Shown here one piece after another: positions 37,183 through 49,200 of a DNA stretch of 64,000 nucleotides (the first letter of the stretch is position 1; each line of letters begins with the position of its first letter). The stretch spans positions 12,248,816 through 12,312,815 of the forward strand of contig NC_091098.1 in assembly GCF_024713975.1 (NCBI RefSeq). Reading direction: 5' to 3'. The position numbers and the translations under genes were made by a program. A model generated the notes under the pieces. It did no database searches. It was not told where the DNA came from and worked only from the letters and a program-made list of their open reading frames with translations. This DNA comes from Paralichthys olivaceus (taxonomy: Eukaryota; Chordata; Actinopteri; Pleuronectiformes; Paralichthyidae).

Positions 37183-38310
37183 CAGAGCGGAGCAGCTGTT
37201 ATTTAACATTGTTAAAGCAATTGAATATTTTTTTTCCTTTTTGTTCCTTGAAATCTACTTTTTCCCCATGTCATGACCAGGGTTGTTTTTGCAAAGCCAT
37301 GCTCCGAGGTTATAAAAAAGGAGATAAATGAGTGATACAAACTAAAACCTTGGATTACAGAGAAGAGGCATTGCAAATTTTTCATTTTGTGATCAGGGTC
37401 TGTTCCCAATATTTTTTCCCCCTCTGTATTTGCACATTTCTTGCTCTTGATTAAATAGACACACAAGAAATAAAAAGAACAAAAAGATTTGCATGATTTC
37501 GTATTCTCTGTGATAGTTTATTTTGATGAGAACTATGTGCATCTTAGAGTAGATATAATGTCAATGACACAAAAATAGAAACACATGAATAACAACTGAT
37601 CTGTTCATCCGTCATTCTTCAGTACAAACAAAAACAGACGTAGTGGCAGGGTTCACCTGCATCCTCCCTTGTTCTCTCTGTGGTTCTGTGCTTTGTTGTC
37701 CTCTTCAGAGCTTTGCTACCAAGTGTCTGTTAGATAGAACCAAGTTAATAAATGATAATGGTCTGCATCTACACTTTTATCATCCGTGTGACACTTTTGC
37801 ACTTTAAAAAAAGAAGAAACATGGACCTAGTTGTGACGAACAGATGTTTATTGTAGATTGTCTATTGAAAATGTAGAATCAACTGTTATCAAGCCAAGAG
37901 CTGCACTGAAGTGTAGTGAGAAAACATAGTGGATGGTAATTAACCAAATAACTGAGCAGTTTGCCTGTACTGTTACTCTATACTATTTTACATTTGCAGT
38001 GTATAATAAGAGTTAAACGGCACACAGTACACACACATAGAGGTTTATATTTTGAGTACGGAAAAGAAGCAGAAGGTGTTTAATGTGTAACGATATAAGA
38101 AGTAATTCGATTGTGTACAATAGATAATGTAATGATGTAAGTAACTGTAGTAGAACACTGGTAAATGTACAGTATGATACTTTATGAAGCCTAGGTCGCT
38201 CTGATAAAGAGATGAATGATTGTGTTCACCCTTTGTTTCATTTCTTTTATGAATAATACAGTTGTTATGTGGATGTTATGATTGTTTTCTGGCATGAAAT
38301 AAAGTTCATG
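37183..38310 (+). other. necab3 3' UTR and downstream
   Basis: Sense-strand AATAAA signals lie at 37469-37474 and 38298-38303. The first is about 290 bp after the stop. No ORF of interest was seen. Confidence 0.55.
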
Positions 38311-39030
38311 ACACATTGATGACATGAAAATATGCAGTACATGTTGTCTCCTTGAGTAAAATGCTTGTGAAATGTAAATAACAGTTCAAGCTAAATGAAG
38401 TGGCCCATATATTGGGACGTTTACGTAGTATTGTGTTTACGGGGTTATAGGTTAAGTTCTTCAGCAGGAGTAAAAAATAGCTTCTTATTTGATTTCCAGT
38501 TTTTAAACTGCTTCAAATTACCAGATTTTAATTGTATCAGAATGAAACAGCTGAAGAAACTGTAAAACAGGAAATAGTTTTCTTCGACCTCACTGAATAG
38601 AACTGACATAAAGTACCTTATATAAGCTCATGATATCAGCTGCAGGAACCTTTGAGAAACGTCTTTTGAAAAAGAAATGGAGCGATTTCAAAACCACCTT
38701 GTGTTGAATATGGGGCAATTAGCTGCTTTTCCCTCTTCAAAGCCCGTCGGTGCTTCATTCTCCGACACGCAACATGAAACAGCTCTTCCACAGGAACTTT
38801 ATTGTGAAAGTTTCCACTGCAGCAGCAGCTGACAGCTTATAGTCACATCTTGTATTTTCATTCATAATGTATAAACATCAGGATGTATATGATTTAACAG
38901 TATCTAAAACTGTCCATCTGTTATCTATAGGGCCAACATACAGAGATGGAAAACCATTCACACGTACACCTACATTTAATTAAAAGTCAAAGTAAAGTAA
39001 CAGTTTTAAGAGAACCTAACACTAATCTGC

Positions 39031-39170
39031 ATGTCTTCATACCATGGGAGTGAGCCAAAGAAAAACTTAGGCAACCATGGTGGGAAACATACTCCACACT
39101 GGGATTCAAACCCTCTTACTGTGGAGCTACACTACTAACCACTTTATCACCGTCCCACCCACAGCATCTT
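39031..39170 (+). repeat. Tail fragment of a family C-like repeat
   Basis: It contains 'ccatgggagtgagccaaa', 'actgggattcaaaccctctt' and 'ctaaccactttatcaccgtc'. This is the typical 3' portion of the interspersed element seen more completely at 41285-41600. It is diverged. Confidence 0.5.
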
Positions 39171-41284
39171 AAACCCTAAGTTTATTAGCTACCAGAATAA
39201 GAAGATTAAGTTTTAGTGATTTTCAGTTTGTTCTAAAATATATTTTCTTTAAACATAACCCACGTACGACATAACTCACATATGAGGATTTGGTAGTACT
39301 AATACTACATTTTGTGAACTTACGGTTGTGAACTTATCTTTTTTTTTTATTAGTCTTTATCCTTGGCCAATATCTGCTAGGTAGTTGCTTCTGCTGGTTT
39401 CTCATCGGTGACCTGACAGAATGATCTCTCCAGGGACAGTCCTTAAAAGCATCTTATATTTGTTCGAATGTGAATGTCTACATTTAAAGCATCAGATTCC
39501 TCCATAATAAAAAGTGTTAGAATCTCTCACTGGAGTGGCTACGATTTGTTGATACCAATTTGTCTTCTTGTGAATTTTTTTTGTTTGAATTGTGCAGAGC
39601 GTAGATTGTTTTCACAGCAGATTGAGCAGATGCTCAAAAATGTAAGCAAGAGAAGGCGAGTCAGTCAATATGGTGCAGAGATGAATTGGGTCACTGCTGC
39701 TTGATCAATTAGGAGCTTATGTGTTTGTGCTTGTATGTGATTAGAGTAGATGGAGACAATATTAGAGGAAATACAGAGGACACATGCAGGGAGACGAAAT
39801 GAGAAAAGAAGTGTGTGAAGAGACAGGGACACGCTGGAAGAGGAAAATCAGGGTCAACTGTCAGAGCACATCGACACTGAAGGGAAACAAACCCCAGCAG
39901 AAACCCTGAACAGGAGGAAGGAGGAAGGAAGAGGAGTGGAGGATTGAGATTCAGAGAATGCAGCCAAGGGTAGAGTTACATGTCTTCTAGCATTTTCCAG
40001 GACAGTTTAGTGACAGTTGATCAAGGAGGGATTACTGACGGCCCGTGGCACAAAATATATTTCCGGAATCGGGAGGCATTTGATCCGTCTTATCAGATGG
40101 GCTCGGCTGCCTGCTTTCGTTGGCCACACTTTGGTTTGAGCCGCCGATGACACAAACATGAGTGGAGGAGTGCATTGACTCATAAACGACAACTGCGAAG
40201 CTTGTGGAGATGTTTTCACTTTAATGGTGCGGATCTGACGTGTTGGCACTCAGCTGCGGATTAACTAGCTCCTGGTGATAAGCACTGAGGGATTCTGGGG
40301 TTTAATGCAGATAAGAAAATGTGAATTTAAATACACAGCGTTTCAGTGCAGTGGAACAACAGCACATCATTTGATTTTACTGGCTGTCTCAAGTCTAATG
40401 CTGCTATTTTATTAGGTCTCTTAATGGCTTTCTACAAAAAGAATAAGACTGCAGTGAAATATGCCTCCCTGCCTAACAAGCTTTAGATTACTCAATAACA
40501 ACCCTTGGGTAATAAGAGCAGATCCCAGTTCAGTAATAATGATGAATCATTATCTGGATATAGTCTCACTAGAAAATAAAAAATACTCAGAGTAATGGAG
40601 AGGTTCAAGAGGATGTGAGGCTGAAATAGTGAAAAAGGAGGACAGGTAAAGATTATGACACTAAAGCTTGAAAGGTTTATGGAAGTCTTGAAGAAAAAGA
40701 ACAGGAGGAGGTAAACTAACCTCCATCTTGCAGTGTCATCATCCTGCAGAGATGCATTAACGGAGGGATATGCATGATATTTCGGTGGAGGAGGCCGTGG
40801 TGAAAGGACTGATGAAAAGAAATATGGAACAGAGCGGAATATCAGTGGGTGGTGGCAACAGGAGGTGGATGTTCTTTGAAGAGAGGAGAGAGGGTAAATT
40901 GGCTTCATGAAATGAAGGACAAAAAAATCAGGGAGAGGAGAGGAAAGTGAGGGAATGAAAAACGGGGAGATGGAAACCCTATGGAATGAAAGAGTGTGTT
41001 GGGTGAGGTGCTTGTGCATCCAATTTGAATGGCATGTAATATGTGGAAAATCTAACATATCAGGGTAGTAATAATGAGAATTGTGAAATTAAATTGTTTT
41101 ATGAAAAGGATGCAGAAAACCTTGCTTAGCAGGACAAACCAACAGTAGCTTATTTTAACAATCTGTTATGACACCTACACCATCTGTCTGGACATCCCTG
41201 TGCATAAAATTGTGCACCTTTGTGTGGCTGTTTTTTTCCATGTTCCAACATGACAACGCAGCGGGACAAAAAGTGAGGTTGAAC

Positions 41285-41620
41285 AAATCCATCCATCCAT
41301 CCATTATTTATGTTGCTTATCCTTTAAAAGGTGCAGGAGGGCAGGAGCCAGTCCCAGATGACTTGTGCCAGAGGCGGGGTACACCCCGGACAGGTCACCA
41401 GCGTATCGCAGGGCAAAGACAAATGACCATTCATGCTTACATTAAAATCATCTAAAATCAATTTAAAGTCTTCAATTGGCCTGACTCAGAGCTGGAGTAC
41501 CCAGAGGAAACAGACTCCACAGACAGGCTGAGGCCAACCTGAGATTGGAATCAAGAACCTTCTTGATGGGAGGCAACAGTTCTATAATAACCTCTGCACA
41601 ACTCAGCTGCCCCCACTCAG
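41285..41620 (+). repeat. Dispersed teleost repeat family C, plus copy
   Basis: It starts with CCATCCATCCATCCATTATT and continues with 'ggagccagtcccagatgact', 'gaggcggggtacaccccgga' and 'caggtcaccagcgtatcgca'. It ends with the 'gagctggagtacccagagga' and 'ctgccccc' blocks. I recognise this as one of the commonest interspersed repeats of teleost genomes. There is no functional ORF. Confidence 0.8.
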
Positions 41621-43779
41621 AAACACACACACATCCTGATTTCATTTCAAATAACACAAATTGTCAGGACTCTCTGGCTTCACTGTTTTTTTTCCGTCTA
41701 TGGTCCTAATCAATGTTTTGGACTCAACATCTTAAACAGTGATAAAACATTAAAATCACTGTCTTTTCTCAATAATACACAGAAAATCACAATGAAATAC
41801 GGAAAATCTATTTACAGAAAAATAACAAATGGAAGAATGAAGGAAGATGAATCTAAAGATAATAAGAAATAAAGAGAAAAAGTATGGAAACACTGAAAAA
41901 AAATACCTGAGAGAAAAAAGGGAAAAAGACGACAGGAACAAAAGGTGAAATCAGAAATTGAAGCAGTCAAGATACAAGGCGACTGTAAGTGAGAGGCAAG
42001 CCGCAGGGAGAAAAATAACAAGAGAACAATGTCGAGCAGTAAAAAAAGTCAAGCTAAAAATAAAAGAAAGCAAATCAAGAGCGAATAGAAAATGATGTAA
42101 GAAAAGAAAATCAAAGGGAAAGAGGTTGTGTGGGGATTTAAAAAAACAGATGAATGTCAATAGGAGAGATGAGAGTCACTTCTGAAGCTGTGACATATTG
42201 TAACTCATGGTAAAAATGTCAATATCCTCGTAAATGTATGAGTTTTCTTCATGCATCATGGTGGCCTTGTTGGTGTTGGTCATTGTTACATCACAGCCAG
42301 GACAATGATGTGGCCATGTGCTCAATATCCTTCTCACTGTAAGTACGACTTTGAAGTACTGATACTTACTCCAGCAGTTTTGGACTGAAATATTGTATTT
42401 ACCCTCCACTACATTCATGTGACACCTGTAGTTTGTGATGACATTACATGAGCCATGATTTAAACTTTTAAAAACTCAAATTAAAATTGTGTTTATTCGC
42501 CAGCATGTCAACATTTTGAGGTGGAGCCTTGGAGGAGCATGCAGAGAGCAGGACGTATAAAGGGAATATATAATTGTGAATTCCACTGACGGAGTGTCCC
42601 GCTACAGTCAGTGCATGTCTGAAAACCATTCACATTCACATTAGCAAAGCAATTTAGTCTCCACTACTTTTTTGGCAAGTTTGTAAACATGTTTCTACCT
42701 GTGGAATTGGGACTTTTACCTAAATCAGGATTTTGATAATTCCTCCACCCTTGGTACCCATGGTGTAATTTTTGCATCAGTGCAATCATGCATGTGAAAT
42801 ATTTGTTTAAATGTTAGAGCTGGATAACCTCAACCATGTGGTCTGTCACTGAGTGCATACATTCATGGAGGTTCCTCAGAAGTGGAGGGCAATGCTTTTG
42901 TAGCACAACTGATGTGAACCTGTGGAACCTGCCTCTCACTTTTAGTTGTGTGGATGATGTTTTTATTTTTATACACTATGTCTTTATTAGTTTCATAAAA
43001 CAGTGCAATGCTGGGATGGGATGCTGGGAAGACATGCCATGAGGAAGTGATATATAACAGTCAATAAATGAAACAAACTGATTTTTTTTTTTGAAAGACA
43101 ACTTATTTTTATTATATTCAAAATTGCAGATTAACATCAACACAGAAATGAATGTGTGAGACACAAAAGCCAGAAACTGTTGATGTTCAGATGGACAAAG
43201 CAGAAACCTCCTCGTATGACCCGAGTAAGAAGACTGCAGTAACTATTTACACACACTCCATATAGTTAAAGTGGTTACTTCATTTGCAATGAATGTCACA
43301 CTGCAAAAGAATATATAGTCTTAGTTCTGTATTGTACTTTTTGGGTGAGCACTTTCTACCTTGCTTTCACTTGAATTGAACTATTGCACAGCTGAGCTGG
43401 TTCATTGTACTGTTGAGCCTGTGTTAAACTTGCAAATGACAAACAAGACTTGAAACCTTTCTTTATCTTTCGTCAGGTTTTCATCAGTGAAGAGAAGGTT
43501 GCTCTTGTAACACAACCTCTGTGGTGTCTGAACTAACAGAATCTGTAGAACACACAGGAGGCTGGTCTGTGGCAGCCATTTATTCAGCTGGTATACCTTT
43601 AAGACTTCCCATGATCCTTCACTGCATTCCTTTAACTCGAGAACCATCGGAAACAACGGAAACAACAGAGAAGATATGTGGAGGTGAGCGCTGTGGTTTA
43701 AAAACGTGTGTAATAATGTCAACGTTACACTTTAAAGTAAAAAATACAACAACACCGTGATTGAAGGAGAGTTATAAAC

Positions 43780-44035
43780 CTCGTGGTACTTAGCTGCGGC
43801 GTCACCAGGTTTACATCCGGGCATTCCGAACACTTGCACTCTGGGCTACAAGCAGAGAACCGGTTTCTCCCCTCCCCGCCCAGGGGAAAGTCCCCGGACC
43901 CGAGGCAGAGAGTGTCCTGGTGGGATCCAGCGTCGGCCTGCGCTCCGCTGCTCTGGAGCCGAGACGCTCGTGTGAGCTGAGCTCGGCGGTCGCAGACTCG
44001 ACTTTGTCAGCGGTGATAGACATGCAAGTACGCTA
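43780..44035. promoter_or_regulatory. CpG-rich block, candidate promoter or CpG island
   Basis: The block is GC- and CpG-rich in an otherwise AT-rich neighbourhood, with 'acatccggg' and GC-box-like 'ccccgccc' motifs. ORFs on both strands are by-products of composition. It could be an upstream alternative promoter or leader exon of the slc7a5-like gene, or the start of an unrecognised non-coding transcript. Confidence 0.35.
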
Positions 44036-45159
44036 CACTACGCCGAAACACAACGGGGCTCATTCTCAGAATGCACTTTTTACACGGTTCAAAGATTCCA
44101 CAATACAACACACATGCATTTAGAAAAGACAAGTGTTGATCTCAAAGAACAGTTTGCGCCATCATTACGATCCACAAGGTTTACAGAGTTCAGAGAACAA
44201 ACAACAGAGTATTTAGTTTAAACAATAACAGTGAATATAATAAAGTGTATTTTAAGTTTAAATTAAAAATACAAAGTGTGTACAGAGTAAATGCAGAAGT
44301 AGTGCCTAGCAGAAATAACAGACGGAATAGTAAAAAAGTAAAATATTCAATTTATTTGAGACAGTAAACTAACACTAAACTAGTGTCAGTAAGTAGTAAT
44401 GATAAGGAGTAAGTACAATGGGATATTTAACATGTTATGGTGAAAAAAAAATTATAACAATATGTAAAGTATTTAAAGTTACTTATCAATAGTAATATTG
44501 GACATGAAGTATAATAGTAATAATAGTATTGGTGTTATTGTCAGTGGTCCTCCCTCCAGCAGGGGGACAGGTTGTTCAGTTTGATGGCCACAAAAACAAA
44601 ACACTTTCAGTCAAATAAACAGGCAACAATTAAAATAAGAAAATGCAGCAAAGTAACTTCACAGTCCCTGTCCATGTTTTTACATCTCTCCCTCATATAA
44701 TCTATAAACTGTTGAAACAATAAAATGATTTGTACACAAACTCACTTTTTACTCAGGTTTTAACCACCTTTATGATTCCACAGGGGTCAAAGGTCAACAC
44801 AGTCTGTTACAACAACACTTGTGACACAGTTTGACACTGTTGTCTATGATCCAGTTTCTGCTTAGAGAGAGTGGAACACAACCAAAAATAGAAGCTTGAA
44901 TTTGTGTGAAACTCCATTGTGGGCTGTGTTGACTTTTCCAGTTTGTTTAGGTCGCCATCTAGTGATCGAAATGTGACATGCAGCCTACTAGCACCAAGCC
45001 AAACCCCCTCCTGACATTTAGGCCAATCAACCTGACAATAGGGACAACAATGTTGATACGAAGCCAAACCCTCTCACGACTTCTTTCCCTTGTCCTCTGT
45101 GAGGTGTTCAAATGTTTCACGCATCAGTAGAGGCTATTACCTAACAATTAACCTAACCC

Positions 45160-45420
45160 TAACCCGGTTTTGTTTGTTAGCAGCATTACACCAAAAGTAC
45201 AGATGCACTTCCATGAAACTTGGTGGTAATATGCGGTATGGGTCAGGGAAGAACCCCTAAATGGTCTTTCTTTAACATTAAGAGAGATTTTCAAAATTTG
45301 CATAAATTTCCAGGGGAATAACTCCTGGATGTCGATGAAGAAAATCAGGCATGTTTAAGGAACTGATATCTTTGACATGTTATTTGGTGCAGATTTATTT
45401 GATTTAAGGGGCCTGGATTT
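45160..45420 (+). repeat. Dispersed repeat family A, copy 3 (intergenic)
   Basis: It contains 'tttgtttgttagcagcatta', 'ccatgaaacttggtggtaat', 'gggtcagggaagaacccct', 'ggaactgatatc' and 'atttggtgcagatttatttg', in the same order as the other family A copies. Confidence 0.75.
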
Positions 45421-46236
45421 GATTTTTCTCTATTCAGTTTTCCACTCCACATTATGGAGCAGCCTGAGGACACTGGCATTGCTGAGCTGGGAAGGGCAGG
45501 ACCTGAACTCCTACCTGAAGATGATGTCAACTAATATCTTGCAAGCAAAGTGATGGAAAAGGTATCAGGTGGGTACAGAAGTATCACGTGCCCCATCATT
45601 GTCATTCTGCCTTGAAAGGGACCAATGCGATAGTGGTGTCACTTTTCTGCATGAGACCCAAGAGAACAAAGGCTGTTGTGGTTCCACTTGATCGCCAATA
45701 GAGGGGGCACCAGCCCTGCAGCATCTCTCACAGCACACAAACACACACAGACTGTATTGCACTGGATTAGCCAGACACAAAAGGATTATAACGTCACATG
45801 GAGGCCTTTCCAAATGGTGCCTGCTGCTAACCTACTTCCCCCCTCTGAGATATCCCAAACTGTATTTGCAGTGGGTGTGGGTGCCGGCAGCAGCATCACA
45901 AAGGTTCAGCCCCTCCCTGCTGTATCCTGGAGACATGGGGAGGAGGGAGGGAGGAAGAGACAGAGAGAGAGAGGATCAGGGTCAGATGAATTCCAGCCTG
46001 AGTGACGAAGGCAGTGTGTGCAAATGAGGAGAGGAGCGTGCGTGCATGTGCGTCAGTGTGGACGAATCAGAAAGGGTTAGAGACAGAGAGTGAGGGGTGG
46101 ATTGTGTGTGTGTGTGTGAGAAAAAGACAGGAGGAAATCCAGGCAGCAGGAAGAAAGGGGGCATAAAGGGAGGAAGGAAAAGGGGGGCAGGAGGAAGAAA
46201 GAAGACAAGACAAGGGGACCCAGACTGAGAGGGAAG

Positions 46237-49200
46237 ATGGCTGAGCCGGAGCTGAAATCAAGGAGCAGTAGTGAGCGTGTTTCTAAGGCGGCGAGCCAGG
46301 AGAAGATAGCGGGTAGGTACAGTGCATGCTCACACTCCTGTAGATACCACATGGTGCAGGGCTGCAATAATCCGCCATGCGCTCTGCTGCAACATTGCCT
46401 GATGCAAACGCACAATTGGATGTTGGTATTGAAACGATCATGCTGGTTTAGATGTGTGTGTCATGGATAGGTGAGCGAGGTGGGGAAAGGGGACAAGCAT
46501 TATGCACTATTATTTACAAAATATTCTAGAGCAGTGTGTGTTCACTTTGAAACAGAAGGAGGTAAAAGCATTAGGGAGGGACAGTCTTGACAAACTGGTT
46601 ATTAACCGGTTCTTAAACTGTTCTTTAACTGTGCATGCCAAAGATTTAGAAATAATGGCTGGAATGCACACGGACAGAAGAACTCTCACACTGCTGAAAA
46701 GTTTCCCACTTTGCTGATTTTTCTCCTCGTTTGTCTGCTCCTCTCCTTCAGCAGCCGATACAGACCCAGACCAAGATGGTCTCATCGAGGAACGGCCAGC
46801 ATCTCCATCTGCCTCCTTGGTCTCTGCTCCAACGGCCACGAGCCCCACCAAAGGCTCACCCGCCAAGGGGGAGAAGATCGAGCTCAAACGCAGCATCACC
46901 CTCTTCAACGGCGTGGGGATGATCATAGGCACCATCATTGGCTCGGGCATCTTCGTCACCCCGACAGGTGTGGTCAAAGAGACGGGCTCGGCCGGGCTCT
47001 CCCTCATCATCTGGTCAGCGTGTGGAGTGATCTCGACCATGGGCGCCCTGTGCTATGCCGAGCTGGGCACAACCATCACCAAGTCAGGGGGGGACTACAC
47101 TTACATCCTGGAAGTGTACGGCGAGTTGGCAGCCTTCCTGAAGCTGTGGGTGGAGATGCTCATCATTCGGCCTTCGTCGCAGTACGTGGTGTCGCTGGTG
47201 TTCGCTACATATCTTCTGAAACCTCTCTACCCAGACTGCTCTGTGCCCGACAGTGCCGCCAAGCTCATTGCCTGCCTGTGTCTCAGTGAGTTCGGGGGCC
47301 TAGTTCAGAGAGTAACAGACACAACTTTTGATGCATTTCTTCATTCAATGTGAACATTTCTTCTAATTCTTCTTCCAATCTCTCACCTCCTGCAGCGTCT
47401 CTGACATTCGTAAACTGCATCAGTGTCAGAGCGGCCACCAAAGTGCAGGACTTGTTCACAGCCTCCAAGTTGGTGGCTCTGATCATCATCATCCTCTTTG
47501 GCTTCATCCAGATCTCCACAGGTGAGAAGCACAGATGGAGCCACACAGGCACTGAACCTTTCTGTAGTCTATACTGTAGTTTGAGGCATCTGTGTAAAAC
47601 TGTGTTTTACAAAAAAAGATTTCCTCGTATTAACTTTAGTATAAATGAAATATTAAGGTCCTATTTTGTGTGACAGCTATAGTACAATTATCCTATTTTA
47701 TATCTAACCATACTCTGATAATTAGTAAATTAGGTTATTCTCTGTATTAATATCTACATAAAACTCTACCATGTGATGCAATTGTAATGTACTGTAACTG
47801 ACACAGTACTTTGTGCAGTAGTATAGATATTCTTTCACTCTCCAAACAAGAACTACTTTCTTCATCCTCTTTTTAGATTTGAAGTGCAATAGAAGTGTAA
47901 ATATAACGTGCTCTTACAATTTGTAGTTTTTATCTAATGCCACGCTTTATTATTTCATCCTATCTGTCTGGGTGACAATATCTGGGGTTTAATTCTTTCG
48001 TCGCAGATGATCAACAAATTGTTGACTAGCACTAATGAACCCGACCGAGCGGACTGCCCTCCTTTCAGCTTGTTTGCACAGTTGCTTAGTCTGAGCACAA
48101 GGCTCGTCTGTGTGCAGCCATGTGGCTGAGTCTGAGCGGGAGTGCAGCCACGTGCACGTCAGTCTGTGCAGGTGTACAGATCACTCTGAACACTTCAGAG
48201 TGTAATTGGTTTCATACATGACTCATCTGCACAGTAATTTACAGGACACGATACAATAGATTTAGTCATGCAAAAGAAATTTTGGAAAATGTATATTCTG
48301 GCGGTAATGAATCACATTATTGATTGAATCTTCAATATCACTGTGCTAAACATAGTGAGAAACCACCATGTTACTCCATCTTGAAAAAATAAGGAATATG
48401 CTGTTAAAATTGTTCAAATCTGAAGGAGCAAATCAGCCACAGTCACACTATCTGAAGTAAAACCAGACGAGAAGACTTTGTGACCATCGTTCGCGCCGTG
48501 ATACATCTGCCCCTCTCCCCCCGCCCTTTGGAAAGCCATGCCCCACCACCATTGTGCTCTACGCTGCGTTTCCATGGATACTAGGTGGCGAGGCTTGCCG
48601 GCTGTTGTCACACTGTGGTCTTTCAGAGGACTGAGTGAGAAAATAATGAGTGTGTAACAGGCCTCATGGAAAAGGAAAGTCATTACCATCTGAAAGCGAC
48701 AGGTAGAGGGGAGAGTCACCCAGAAGCAGGACACACACATACACACACACACACACACTCATACACACATACATACACACACACACCCACACCAGATACG
48801 CTCTTATACAACTCCTTTTGCTGATGCACTGGTTTTTGTAGCTGCTCTGAGTAAAGGGGTGGACTGAAAATATATTTCTGCTCATATTTAAATGTCGACC
48901 AGGGAACCACTCAAACGTGTCAGTATTGACTCGCTGCTGGTTGAAAATGTCCAACCTGTCAAATGACAAGCAGCAGCATACTGGCCTAGATACAAGAAAT
49001 AGGAAAGCACCAGGCGCCCTAAATGAGAATCGATTCAAAATCTATGAAATCACAAGACTGGATGATGTGAAAGGTCAATTAGTCCTTAACCTCTCATTTC
49101 TTCTGTGTGCAGGTGACGTGCCGTACCTTATGCCAGACAAGGCATTTGAAGGCAGCAAACTGGGGGTTGACAACATTGTCTTGGCATTATACAGCGGCCT

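Larger units (their letters stand above)
38311..46236. other. Intergenic region between necab3 and the slc7a5-like gene
   Basis: About 8 kb with no gene I can support. It holds family C-like repeats (39031-39170 and 41285-41600), strongly purine-biased stretches on the plus strand (about 40600-41000 and 41760-42170), a CpG-rich block at 43780-44035, and a family A repeat at 45160-45420. The purine-rich stretch near 45930-46235 is probably slc7a5 5' UTR or promoter. Confidence 0.6.

Noticed and set aside
40492..41058. A 188-codon minus-strand ORF
   Set aside because: It is composition-driven. The plus strand is purine-rich, giving Ser/Leu/Phe/Pro-rich reading on the minus strand, with no domain and no splice context.
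43811..44023. ORFs on both strands of the CpG-rich block as a protein gene
   Set aside because: They overlap on opposite strands, lack recognisable domains and are explained by GC-rich composition.
45982..46415. Minus-strand Ser/Leu/Pro-rich ORFs opposite the slc7a5 leader
   Set aside because: They are shadows of the purine-rich 5' UTR of slc7a5.
46302..46470. Continuation of slc7a5 exon 1 past 46312 as coding
   Set aside because: A donor at 46313 is needed to join exon 2 in frame. The downstream cysteine-rich reading is intron.
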